Source of the DNA: Oceanisphaera litoralis
Lineage (GTDB): Bacteria > Pseudomonadota > Gammaproteobacteria > Enterobacterales > Aeromonadaceae
Direction of reading: 5' to 3'
DNA length: 43,693 nt
Assembly: GCF_016907015.1 (NCBI RefSeq)
Contig: NZ_JAFBBE010000026.1
Coordinates: 1 to 43,693, forward strand
In this document: positions 16,050 to 23,980 of the stretch, in pieces
How positions within the stretch are numbered: position 1 is the stretch's first letter
Layout of the letters: each line of letters begins with the position of its first letter
Made by a program: the position numbers and the translations under genes
The notes under the pieces: generated by a model
The model's database searches: none
What the model was told of the DNA's origin: nothing
What the model saw: the letters and a program-made list of their open reading frames with translations, nothing else

Positions 16050-17015
16050 TTACGGAACTGTGACTGCAAAAGCAGACCAAATACCTTCTTCTTCAATTTT
16101 ATTTTTTGCTAGAGCGATCACAGAGCGCTTTGCACCCTCCGGGCCGCTGATAGAGGCGCCACTGATCTCCCAGCGAACTTCCGATAGCTCCCCCTTGGTA
16201 TCGAAGACTTGCCCATGAAATTGAAGCTTGGCTACCGTTTCATCAAAAACGTTCAGATAGCGGATGTCTGTTCTATAACGTAACTCCAGATCGCAAGACC
16301 TTCTGCAATCGTCGTAACTCAGGCCCTCGTTAGTCACTTGCACCTTGATGCTATCGGTCAATGAAGGACGATCACCTCGAATACGCGTAGAAATTTTCTG
16401 ACTACCGTCTTGAATCGCTCGATGAAGTTTTTCCTGAAGATCCGCTGTTTCAGACTTATCCGGTGTCAATGCAAGCAATAATAACGAGGTATCATCAGCT
16501 TTCTTTGCCAATCCAATCAAACTATTCGCTTTAAGCCACCAGGTGAACCGACTCCGGCTCCGAGAGTCAGCCAATACCTGCTCTACCTGCATACGCTGCT
16601 GGCGCAGCTCCTCCTGCCAGCGACGGATCAGCGCGAGACGATCAACTTTAATCAGGACAAAAACACGCTTATCCAACTGCTCGGTTTTCAAACGCTCAAA
16701 GTTACTCAGATTAATCTGAGCGACATAACTGCGTACCTGGCGATCAACCGTATCCGAGCTGCGTGCGTTAACCTGCTGAGAATGACGAGAAAGCGAACTG
16801 GATATCTGCGTGCTGAGCTTGCCCGCAATATTATTCAACGCCGCTTGTCGGGCTTGCTCGAGGCTGAATCCTTCTCCGGAACCATAAAGTGCATCCTGAC
16901 TATCAAGAGGCGGATTAAGCCACCAGTCTGGGGCTGAATAAGCAGGCGTATTCGATGATGTGGTCGCACAGCCCAGCAGACCTGCCGACAGTAACATAGC
17001 AATTAAGAGGCGCAT
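16050..17015 (-). CDS. LPP20-family outer-membrane lipoprotein
   Basis: The protein has 321 aa. The lipobox is LLGC (Cys16), followed by Ala (outer-membrane sorting). PDWWLNPP, YGSGEGFSLEQARQAALNNIAGKLSTQ and KRVFVLIKVDR form a classic LPP20 module (about 28-130). A C-terminal region of about 190 aa follows, with paired cysteines in DDCRRSCDLELRY that could form a disulfide. It starts 2 bp after the stop of the upstream gene, which implies coupling, and ends 29 bp before the CsgG-like lipoprotein gene. Confidence 0.8.
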   Translation of the reverse strand: MRLLIAMLLSAGLLGCATTSSNTPAYSAPDWWLNPPLDSQDALYGSGEGFSLEQARQAALNNIAGKLSTQISSSLSRHSQQVNARSSDTVDRQVRSYVAQINLSNFERLKTEQLDKRVFVLIKVDRLALIRRWQEELRQQRMQVEQVLADSRSRSRFTWWLKANSLIGLAKKADDTSLLLLALTPDKSETADLQEKLHRAIQDGSQKISTRIRGDRPSLTDSIKVQVTNEGLSYDDCRRSCDLELRYRTDIRYLNVFDETVAKLQFHGQVFDTKGELSEVRWEISGASISGPEGAKRSVIALAKNKIEEEGIWSAFAVTVP

Positions 17016-17017
17016 GA

Positions 17018-17791
17018 CTAGTCCTTGAAATGAGCTTTATATTCATTACGAGTGAGCAGCATGTCAGATGCCACCGCTTCATTTATGTCACCAAAAATAA
17101 CGACATTGGGGTAGGCTGACTGTCGTACCGTATCAACCTGTTGAAGTATCTGCTCGTCGTCCTCGAGAACCAGGAGATTGTTCAGCTCTGTGATCTCGCT
17201 GTCGACATCATTTGAAGAGTGCTCACTATACTGGGCTGCGTAGTCTACATAGGCCATATAGCGATTCATAAACAGCCCTTCTTTCCCGAGCTTTGACCCT
17301 TCCTGATAGTAAATGACGTTGCCGGCATCAGTGCTAAAGTAACCTGAAAAATCATCAAGTTGAGCAAAGTTCACCTTCCCTAGGTGATCATGGGAAAAAC
17401 GAAGCTCAGGAAAAAAAGTATTGTCCATGCTCATCACAGAATATGCCGCTACCCGATCACCTTGTGTCGCAACGGCTAAAACAAACTTTGGATCGCTATA
17501 ATACCGGTATTCGGTATGGTCCAGCTTTCTGGATGATTTGATTAACTTGGCCATGCCAAAGGTTTGCTCGACAAAAGCTAGGTTGCTGCCCACTTGCACT
17601 TTGTGCAGCTGCTCATATTGAACCTGATGGGTAAAATGAGTAACAAACGCCTGATAAGTTTCCGTTATCAATGCTTTAGTGTCACTCCATTGACCAAGTG
17701 AAATCATGAGTGCGGCAAGCGCAAGTAGACCCGACTGTATTCTTTTTAATAGCCCTTCACGCGTGGCCTGTTGAGAGGCATCTATATCCAT
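17018..17791 (-). CDS. Membrane-anchored protein of unknown function, first gene of the envelope operon
   Basis: The protein has 257 aa. A single hydrophobic segment at about 19-35 follows a charged N-terminus, suggesting an inner-membrane anchor with a soluble domain of about 220 aa. The domain contains VGSNLAFVEQTFGMAKLI and FVLAVATQGDRVAAYSVMS, a strand-turn pattern that reminds me of the ETEC_3214 domain but is not confirmed. No SD is visible before the ATG, and the best promoter lies so close that the mRNA may be nearly leaderless. Composition is AT-richer than the flanking housekeeping genes. Its neighbours place it in a trans-envelope assembly (inference). Confidence 0.65.
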   Translation of the reverse strand: MDIDASQQATREGLLKRIQSGLLALAALMISLGQWSDTKALITETYQAFVTHFTHQVQYEQLHKVQVGSNLAFVEQTFGMAKLIKSSRKLDHTEYRYYSDPKFVLAVATQGDRVAAYSVMSMDNTFFPELRFSHDHLGKVNFAQLDDFSGYFSTDAGNVIYYQEGSKLGKEGLFMNRYMAYVDYAAQYSEHSSNDVDSEITELNNLLVLEDDEQILQQVDTVRQSAYPNVVIFGDINEAVASDMLLTRNEYKAHFKD

Positions 17792-17799
17792 ATAGGTAA

Positions 17800-17830
17800 A
17801 TTATCAGCACTGTAAGTTTATTGCCGGCAA
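17800..17830 (-). promoter_or_regulatory. Candidate promoter for the envelope operon, overlapped by a palindrome
   Basis: On the minus strand, -10 GATAAT (17800-17805) and -35 TTGCCG (17825-17830) are spaced by 19 bp, longer than ideal. The -35 box lies within the perfect palindrome TTGCCGGCAA (17821-17830). A start about 7 nt beyond the -10 would fall 1-3 nt from the ATG at 17791, implying a leaderless or near-leaderless message, consistent with the missing SD. Confidence 0.4.
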
Positions 17831-17856
17831 TCATATATAAAAAAAACCATCAAATA

Positions 17857-18018
17857 AACAATGACAAAGGACATTGTTGTGGCATCCAAGGTTTTTCGAG
17901 CTGCCATTTTTTCCAACAGCCAAGATAAAAAACCGATCAAATGTTACAAACATGTTTGTTTCCATATGTTTTTTGTCAAGCGCAACATGATCGCCAGCCT
18001 ATCGTTTTAGAGGCTGGC
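17857..18018. promoter_or_regulatory. Cluster of palindromes upstream of the envelope operon
   Basis: Three dyads are visible: AACAATG-N8-CATTGTT (17857-17878); the perfect 14-mer ACAAACATGTTTGT (17946-17959); and a hairpin with 8-bp arms GCCAGCCT/AGGCTGGC (17993-18018) that lacks a T-tract and so is not an obvious terminator. They are candidate operator sites. The protein that would bind them is unknown. Confidence 0.5.
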
Positions 18019-18532
18019 TCTACACTCTACAATCTTCAATATAACAGCCTATATGAGCATGAAACCTTCGATAAAATCCTGTCCAGACCCTAAAAACATC
18101 CTCATGTTACCTAGTGATACCAAGGCTTCACAGAAAGCCGACACTCATCAAACACAGCATCAAGAATAAAAATAAATCACCTTACAGTGCCTGTTTTATC
18201 AATGAGATCTTGAATAGCGGGATAAACAACAATGAAGGGATTCAACTGAATTTCAGCATTCTTGACGAGAGGAAAAAGAACAAAAAACCCAACAATATAA
18301 AAGCAAATATTTAACACTTCTCATTGTATGCTCGACCGAAAAAGAAAAAAAAAGCGTCATTCATTAGAGTGAAAACTATACGAACTCAAAGGTTGAGTTC
18401 GTATTTGTATAAAAATAAAGCATCAAAGGTCTCATTTTGACTCATCAATGACTGTCAGTGTTTAATCAAGTATGCATGTTTCTTGTTGCTGCCGATGATT
18501 AACATTTAGGCATGGGATAACCCACACCCATG
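18019..18532. other. AT-rich intergenic stretch without a supportable gene
   Basis: About 0.5 kb of AT-rich sequence. One open frame (18114-18314, GTG start, no SD, Lys/Asn-rich) lacks any coding signal that I trust. The region could be a remnant of acquired DNA that came with the adjacent AT-rich operon. Confidence 0.5.
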
Positions 18533-18568
18533 AAAAAGGCCGGAAGGGTGTTCCCCTCCGGCCTTTTA
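18533..18568. terminator. Bidirectional terminator downstream of the yoaE-like gene
   Basis: Stem AAAAGGCCGGA/TCCGGCCTTTT with an inner GGG/CCC pairing and loop TGTT (18533-18568). It lies 19 nt beyond the minus-strand stop at 18587. Confidence 0.88.
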
Positions 18569-18586
18569 TACCGTTATCACCGAGAT

Positions 18587-20119
18587 TCAGGCCGCCAGCG
18601 GCGTAATCCGAACCTGAGCGATGCGGAAGTCTTCCACTTCGATCACTTCGAAGCGTAAATCCTCCCGCTCGAATACCGCGCCCTGCTCGGGTAGCTGACC
18701 ACTCCAGGCCAGCAGCATGCCGGCCAGGGTGGCGTATTCGTCGTCCGGATCCACCAGACCACGGCGCGACAATACCTGTTCCAGATAATGCAGATCGGTG
18801 CTGCCCTTCACCAGCCAGCCACCTTCTTCGCAGACCACCTCGGGAGCTTCGTCTTCATCCAGAAATTCGCCGACGATGGCCTCCAGCAAATCGTGCGGCG
18901 TCACCAGCCCCTGTACGGTACCGAATTCATCATTCACCAGCACCATGTTGCCACGGGCATCGCGCAGCACGTTGAGCAGGCGGATCACGCTGATGCTGTC
19001 CGGTACTATGATGGGGTCGTTACCCTCGGCCAGTTCGGCCAGGGTTTTGCCTTCTTTCAGGCCCACCATCAAATCCTTGGCACGCACCACGCCCAGCAGA
19101 TTGTCCAGCTCGCCATCGCACACCGGAAACTGGCTGTGCGAAGACGCCATCAGCTCGGCTATCACCTCTTCCCGACTGTCGGACACATCCAGCCAGACAA
19201 TGTCGGAACGGGGCGTCATTACGGTGCGAATGGAGCGCTCGGCCAGCGACAACACGCCACTGATCATGTTGCGCTCTTCTTCCGCAAAGCCCTGCTCCCG
19301 GGCTTGCTCCTGGGTCTGCGCGGGCTCGTCATCCGCACGATCCTTGCCGCCCATCAGGCGAAAAATGGCGGCGGTAGTCCGCTCGCGCAACGGCTGACGA
19401 GCCTCTTCCCTGGCGGAATTACGCTGGGCCAGCTGATTGAGGAATTCGATCATAATCGAGAAACCGATGGCCGCGTACAAATAGCCCTTGGGAATATGGA
19501 AACCGAAACCTTCCGCCACCAGGCTGAAACCGATCATCAGCAGGAAGCTCAGACACAACACCACCACGGTAGGATGGGCGTTGACGAAATCGGTCAGGGA
19601 CTTGGAGGCGGCGACCATCACCAGCATGGCCAGCACCACGGCGATCATCATCACCGGCAGGCTGTCCACCATGCCCACGGCGGTAATAATGGAGTCGAGC
19701 GAAAACACCGCATCCAACACCAGGATCTGGGCAATCACCACGCCAAAACCGGCATAAACGGTGCTGGTTTCCTGCTCGTGCATCTTGCCTTCCAGCCGTT
19801 CGTGCAGCTCGGTGGTGGCCTTGAACAGCAGAAAAAGACCCCCGCCCATCAGGATCAAATCCCGGCCCGAAAAGCTCAGTTCGCCCAGGGTGATCAGCGG
19901 TGTGGTCAGGGTAACCAGCCAGGACACCGCGCTCAGCAGCCCCAGACGCATCAACAGCGCCAGCGACAGACCGATAATCCGCGCCCTGTCGCGCTGATGC
20001 GGCGGTAGTTTCTTGACCAGAATGGCAATAAAGACCAGGTTGTCGATACCCAGCACGATTTCCAGAATAATCAGTGTCAGCAAGCCCGCCCACATAGACG
20101 GATCCATCAGGAATTCCAT
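18587..20119 (-). CDS. yoaE: TerC-family membrane protein with CBS and CorC/HlyC domains (YoaE-like)
   Basis: The protein has 510 aa (E. coli YoaE has 518). Residues about 1-240 form a TerC domain with seven or so helices. Its N-terminus [19 protein letters not shown] and the segment [17 protein letters not shown] carry the conserved acidic residues of the family. Two CBS domains (about 300-420) follow, with [17 protein letters not shown] and [19 protein letters not shown]. The C-terminal CorC/HlyC transporter-associated domain spans about 430-508. TerC-type proteins are linked to manganese and metal homeostasis; the CBS pair suggests nucleotide sensing. AAGAGG precedes the ATG. The first residues agree with YoaE as I recall it. 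Confidence 0.92.
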   Translation of the reverse strand: MEFLMDPSMWAGLLTLIILEIVLGIDNLVFIAILVKKLPPHQRDRARIIGLSLALLMRLGLLSAVSWLVTLTTPLITLGELSFSGRDLILMGGGLFLLFKATTELHERLEGKMHEQETSTVYAGFGVVIAQILVLDAVFSLDSIITAVGMVDSLPVMMIAVVLAMLVMVAASKSLTDFVNAHPTVVVLCLSFLLMIGFSLVAEGFGFHIPKGYLYAAIGFSIMIEFLNQLAQRNSAREEARQPLRERTTAAIFRLMGGKDRADDEPAQTQEQAREQGFAEEERNMISGVLSLAERSIRTVMTPRSDIVWLDVSDSREEVIAELMASSHSQFPVCDGELDNLLGVVRAKDLMVGLKEGKTLAELAEGNDPIIVPDSISVIRLLNVLRDARGNMVLVNDEFGTVQGLVTPHDLLEAIVGEFLDEDEAPEVVCEEGGWLVKGSTDLHYLEQVLSRRGLVDPDDEYATLAGMLLAWSGQLPEQGAVFEREDLRFEVIEVEDFRIAQVRITPLAA

Positions 20120-20487
20120 GATTTACCTCTTGAGAGATTGTCGATGAGCAGATTAGCGAGTAGCGCAGGCCAGGCCGGCAAAATCAGTATAGCCGGGGCA
20201 GCAGACAGATTCGGGTGGGGAGGCGAACGCCGGGGACAGCAAAAAACGGGGGGGACGTGACAATTCAGAACGTTGTTGCAAGCAACTTCGCGCGCAATCC
20301 ATATGGTACACCGGCGATTGACCGGACCTCTTGGTTAAAATGAACGCATATCATAATGGCAAAAAGCGGACTGGCAAGATTATTTCTCTGCGAAGCCGAC
20401 ACCGCCTTGCCTGACGGACGGATCCTCGAGCGGGTCGGGCCCGGTAAGGGTAAGATAAAAGCACTGATAACGGACGGAGCCGACACC
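20120..20487. other. Divergent intergenic region between yoaE and pxpA
   Basis: This 368-bp region must hold both divergent promoters. A small palindrome GTTGCAAGCAAC (20275-20286) is visible. -10-like hexamers TAAAAT (20336) and CATAAT (20352) occur, but neither pairs with a well-spaced -35, so no promoter is called. An open frame from 20356 in frame with pxpA has no SD and is not used. Confidence 0.5.
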
Positions 20488-21234
20488 ATGCCCAGACTAC
20501 TGTTGAATGCCGATATGGGGGAGAGTTTTGGTCCCTGGACCATGGGCCAGGACGAAGCCGTGATGCCCTTTGTAGACCTGGCCAATGTGGCCTGCGGCTT
20601 TCACGCGGCCGATCCGGACACCATGCGCCGCACCATACAGCTGGCAAAACGGCACCGGGTAAGAACCGGAGCGCATCCGGCCTATCCGGATCTGGTGGGG
20701 TTTGGCCGCCGCTCCCTGGCCTGCTCGCCCGCCGAGATAGAAAACATGGTGCTCTATCAGCTGGGCGCGCTCGACGCCCTGTGCCGGGCCGAAGGCACCC
20801 GGGTGAATTACATCAAACCCCACGGCGCCCTCTACAACGACATGATGCGGGATGAGCAAAAACTGGCGGCGGTGATGAAGGCGGTAGCCGCCTTCGATGC
20901 CGGCCTGCCGCTGATGCTGATGGCCACGGCCAATCCCGCCCCGGCCCAGGCGCTGGCCGCCCGCCACGGCATTGGCCTGTGGTTCGAGGCCTTTGCCGAT
21001 CGCGCCTACGACGCCGAGGGCTTTCTGGTGTCCCGTTCCTTGCCCGGCGCCGTGCATCACCAAACGGCGCAGATACTGGAGCAGGCCCGGCGTATCGCCA
21101 CCGGCGAGCCGCTAAGCGCCGGTGATGGCAGCCCACTGACGCTGCGGGCGGATACCCTGTGCGTGCACGGCGACAATCCTGAGTCCATTGCCGCCGTGAA
21201 GGCCATTCGCCAACTGCTGGACCAACTAGCATGA
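20488..21234 (+). CDS. pxpA: 5-oxoprolinase subunit A (LamB/YcsF family)
   Basis: The protein has 248 aa. It has the family N-terminus [14 protein letters not shown], then [27 protein letters not shown] and [12 protein letters not shown], all diagnostic for LamB/YcsF. With PxpB and PxpC it hydrolyses 5-oxoproline to glutamate using ATP. GGAG at 20476-20479 sits 8 nt before the ATG at 20488; a 44-residue N-terminal extension in frame lacks SD and family support. The stop overlaps the pxpB start by 4 nt (ATGA). Confidence 0.95.
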   Translation: MPRLLLNADMGESFGPWTMGQDEAVMPFVDLANVACGFHAADPDTMRRTIQLAKRHRVRTGAHPAYPDLVGFGRRSLACSPAEIENMVLYQLGALDALCRAEGTRVNYIKPHGALYNDMMRDEQKLAAVMKAVAAFDAGLPLMLMATANPAPAQALAARHGIGLWFEAFADRAYDAEGFLVSRSLPGAVHHQTAQILEQARRIATGEPLSAGDGSPLTLRADTLCVHGDNPESIAAVKAIRQLLDQLA

Positions 21235-21953
21235 GCATGAACATGAGCCCCCAGCCCCGGCTGGAAAATGCCGGCATGGATGCCTGGCTGATCCGGCTGT
21301 TCGACACCATAGACGAACGCAACATGACCTGGATTACCGCCCTGGTGCGCGCCTGCGAGCAGAGCTTAGGTGAACAGCTGGTCGATCTGGTGCCCTCTTA
21401 CACCACGGTACTGGTGCAGTTCGACCCCCTGCGGCTGGATCACGGCGAGGCCCGCCGCCTGCTGCAACAGCTGCTTGCCGAGCTCGAACCCGATGCCGAC
21501 GATAACGCGGCCCCGGTGAAAGAGCTGCCGGTGTGGTACCACCCCAGCGTAGGGCCGGACATGGCCCGGCTGGAGCAACGCACGGGGCTGGATGCCGACC
21601 GGCTCATCGAACTGCACAGCGAGCACGAGTACCGGGTGTTTGCCCTGGGTTTCGCCCCCGGCTTCGCCTTTATGGGCACCCTGCCGGAACAATTGGCACT
21701 GCCCCGCCTCGACAGCCCGCGGCCACGCGTGCCCGCCGGCAGCGTGGCCATTGCCGGCCGGCAGACCGCCGCCTACCCCAATGCCTCCCCCGGCGGCTGG
21801 AACCTGCTCGGCCGCACCCCGGCCACGTTGTTCGATCCGCGCAGCCGGGATCTCAGCCTGCTGCGGGTGGGCGATCGGGTGCGTTTTGTACCGGTCAGCC
21901 AGGCCGAATTCGAACGGCTGGGCGGCGACAGCTCGCCCATGAGGGAGTCTTGA
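21231..21953 (+). CDS. pxpB: 5-oxoprolinase subunit B (KipI-like)
   Basis: The protein has 240 aa. The carboxyltransferase-domain motif [15 protein letters not shown] and the run [31 protein letters not shown] identify the PxpB/KipI family. Homologous Bacillus KipI inhibits a sporulation kinase, but in this pxpABC context 5-oxoproline hydrolysis is the likely role. Translation is coupled to pxpA through ATGA at 21231-21234; further in-frame ATGs at 21237 and 21243 are possible starts. It ends directly before pxpC. Confidence 0.93.
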   Translation: MSMNMSPQPRLENAGMDAWLIRLFDTIDERNMTWITALVRACEQSLGEQLVDLVPSYTTVLVQFDPLRLDHGEARRLLQQLLAELEPDADDNAAPVKELPVWYHPSVGPDMARLEQRTGLDADRLIELHSEHEYRVFALGFAPGFAFMGTLPEQLALPRLDSPRPRVPAGSVAIAGRQTAAYPNASPGGWNLLGRTPATLFDPRSRDLSLLRVGDRVRFVPVSQAEFERLGGDSSPMRES

Positions 21954-22892
21954 ATGCGCCACGGATATCTGACCATTCAAAGACCCGGCCCGCTCAGCAC
22001 CCTGCAGGATCGCGGTCGTTTCGGGGTACGTCGGCTGGGGGTGACCCAGGGCGGCCCGACCGATCTGCACGCCTGGGCCTGGGCCAACTGGCTGCTGGGC
22101 AACCCCTGGGGCAGCCCGGCGCTGGAAATCACCCTGGGCGGACTCATGCTGACCGCAGAGCAGCCCTGTACTCTGGCGCTGTGCGGCGCCGACATGCAGG
22201 CCCGCCGTAACGAACAACCGCAGCCCAACTGGCAGGCCTTCGAGCTGAATACCGGTGATACCCTGACCCTGAACATGGCGCGCCTGGGAGTACGGGCCTA
22301 TCTGGCAGTGGCGGGCGGCTTTATCGCAGAAAAGGTGCTGGGCAGCACCGCCTGCGTGGTGCGCGATGGCCTGGGTGGTCACAAGGGCGACGGCAGCGCC
22401 CTGGCGGCTGGCGACCGCCTGGCGTTTACACCGACTGCGCGACCAATCCCCAACCGGCATCTGCCTGCCGATACCATTCCCGATACCATTCCCAATTACA
22501 ACGCCGAACCGCGACTGGCACTGATCCCCGGCGCCCAGTTTCGTTTTTTCGACGATCAAAGCCTGATCGATGCCTTTAACAGCCCCTGGACAGTGGATCC
22601 TCGATCGGATCGCATGGGGATCCGGCTGCAAGGATCCCTGTTGCACTGCAGTATGGATGCGATGATTTCGGAAGGCATTGTGCTGGGTGCGGTACAGGTG
22701 CCGCCCGATGGCCAGCCCATAGTGCTGCTGAACGACCGTCAAACCATTGGCGGCTATCCGCGCCTGGGCACCCTGACCCCGCTGGCCTGTGCTCGCCTGG
22801 CCCAGTGCCGACCGGGACAGCGGCTGTGGCTGACCACCACCACCGCCACCGAAGCCCAGCAGGAATACAGAGCGTTTCGGGCGCAGTTTTGA
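21954..22892 (+). CDS. pxpC: 5-oxoprolinase subunit C (biotin-dependent carboxyltransferase-like)
   Basis: The protein has 312 aa. LTIQRPGPLSTLQDRGRFG and VTQGGPTDLHAWAWANWLLGN near the N-terminus, and DRQTIGGYPRLGTLTP near the C-terminus, are family hallmarks of PxpC/KipA. It begins right after the pxpB stop with GGGAG nearby. Residues about 173-180 carry a DTIPDTIP duplication from a perfect 12-bp tandem repeat at 22470-22493, in a variable loop. The gene's terminator has been split by an insertion 18 bp downstream of the stop. Confidence 0.93.
   Translation: MRHGYLTIQRPGPLSTLQDRGRFGVRRLGVTQGGPTDLHAWAWANWLLGNPWGSPALEITLGGLMLTAEQPCTLALCGADMQARRNEQPQPNWQAFELNTGDTLTLNMARLGVRAYLAVAGGFIAEKVLGSTACVVRDGLGGHKGDGSALAAGDRLAFTPTARPIPNRHLPADTIPDTIPNYNAEPRLALIPGAQFRFFDDQSLIDAFNSPWTVDPRSDRMGIRLQGSLLHCSMDAMISEGIVLGAVQVPPDGQPIVLLNDRQTIGGYPRLGTLTPLACARLAQCRPGQRLWLTTTTATEAQQEYRAFRAQF
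22470..22493. repeat. 12-bp tandem duplication inside pxpC
   Basis: GATACCATTCCC occurs twice back to back, adding the four residues DTIP in frame. It is harmless to the reading frame. Confidence 0.9.
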
Positions 22893-22915
22893 AGCAACAA
22901 AAAGCCCGCCTTACT

Positions 22916-23412
22916 GGCAAGCCGTTTGGGTTTCGTGTGCTTAAGTAAGTAGTTGATAACCCATGGATGCCTATCCATGCTGTATTCATGTGCAGCTTCT
23001 GGTGGCATTCATGGGACAGATATCCGGCCAAGCACCTCAACCAAGAGCTCCAGAGAAAACATCAGATAATATCGATTTGAGCGTCTGTGTTAACCCGAAC
23101 TGCCAAAACATCAACATTTCCCATAGTCAGAGTCGTAAATACCCGCACTACAAGCTGACAGGCTCACATTTTCGATAAAAAAATATATTTCCATTCAATT
23201 TGTTAGCTGAAAACGATTCTTCCTCATCAGGGGTGGTTGTGTAAAATTTAATATTGTGTAAATTAAGTTTTATTGAAAATACGATGCTTAGTGCCTACAA
23301 AGTTATAAAAATAACCACAATACATTGATTTATATGACAAATAAAATGAGCAGAAAAAATCTTCTCATTTTTGGCCCATTGATTCATGCACAAGAAACCC
23401 AAACGGCTTGCC
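22916..23412. mobile_element. 497-bp MITE-like element or IS remnant with 25-bp terminal inverted repeats
   Basis: The ends are inverted repeats matching at 24 of 25 positions: 22916-22940 begins GGCAAGCCGTTTGGGTTTC, and 23388-23412 is its reverse complement with one mismatch. They are flanked by the direct repeat TTACT (22911-22915, 23413-23417), which reads as 9 bp (CCTTACTGG) if the outer GG/CC are assigned to the target. The interior is AT-rich and holds a truncated zinc-ribbon frame at the left and nothing recognisable at the right. It has too little coding capacity to move itself. The family is not recognised. Confidence 0.85.
22963..23178 (+). pseudogene. Truncated zinc-ribbon reading frame inside the element (possible transposase N-terminus)
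   Basis: A 71-aa frame ends with CVNPNCQN, then KYPHYKLTGSHFR and a stop. A CxxxxC pair followed by a basic segment with H/Y..G..F resembles the start of zinc-ribbon leaders found on transposases such as IS1 InsA, but the second cysteine pair and the rest are missing. It is probably a decayed piece of the autonomous parent element. The match is by eye only. Confidence 0.4.
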
Positions 23413-23507
23413 TTACTGGAGCGGGCTTTTTGTACACACCTGTCATACCGGTATTTTTCTACAGAAAGATGCTGATTTTCGTCAGAATAACGCTCTAAAC
23501 CAAGCTA

Positions 23508-23980
23508 TCAGTCGACCTTGTCGAAACTCTTGTTCTCGACAAAATCGAGGGACATGAAGCTTTCCAGCGAGTCGTCCTTGATGTCCAGCCAGCGGGCCGG
23601 CAGCCTGGACGCCATGGTGCCGGTCACGGTAGAACGATAGGCCTTTTCCCGGAAGCCCATGATGTTTTCCTGCTTGTGCAGCAGCCACTCTTTGAGCAGC
23701 TCCGCCTGTTTTTTTACCGCAAACTCGGGGTAGTCGGTGGCATTGTTCAGGTCGCGAATATAACTGGCCTGAAAATCAATGGCCACCAACGGCAGCGAAC
23801 TCTGAACCACGGCGCTGGCCTGTCCGTCGATGCCCCACTCCCTGATGGGGTTGGTTTTAGTGGGTGTGGCAAAGATGGCACTCAGGTCCAGGTAATGATT
23901 CGGCTTCTAACAATTGCCACTCGGTTTCGACCGACAGGCCCAACAGCTTGTGCGGGCCCTTTGCCCGGCGACTCCTCAGC
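23508..23980 (-). pseudogene. Broken gene of unrecognised family downstream of fic
   Basis: On the minus strand one frame (23508-23906) encodes about 130 aa, from KPNHYLDLSAIFATPT to a C-terminal FMSLDFVENKSF, but a TAG at 23907-23909 closes it upstream. The neighbouring frame upstream reads on without stop as AKGPHKLLGLSVETEWQLLEAES, then runs out shortly after. Joining them with a single frameshift near 23890-23906 would give a continuous protein-like sequence. The only internal start (GTG at 23810) lacks an SD. I do not recognise the family. It follows the fic stop directly and may once have been cotranscribed with it. Confidence 0.5.

Larger units (their letters stand above)
22899..23431 (+). 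terminator. pxpABC terminator split by an inserted element
   Basis: The left arm AAAAAGCCCGC (22899-22909) and right arm GCGGGCTTTTT (23421-23431) are exact reverse complements. Without the 497-bp element and one duplicated TTACT, they close over a 9-nt loop (CTTACTGGA) to make a standard terminator with A and T tracts. The insertion now separates the arms by about 0.5 kb. Confidence 0.85.

Noticed and set aside
17993-18018. Hairpin considered as a terminator
   Set aside because: No T-tract on either strand and no gene ending nearby.
18114-18314. 66-aa frame in the AT-rich gap
   Set aside because: GTG start without SD, Lys/Asn-rich as expected for random AT-rich sequence.
20356-20487. Longer N-terminus for PxpA
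   Set aside because: No SD at 20356, and the family N-terminus begins at the ATG at 20488, which has GGAG upstream.
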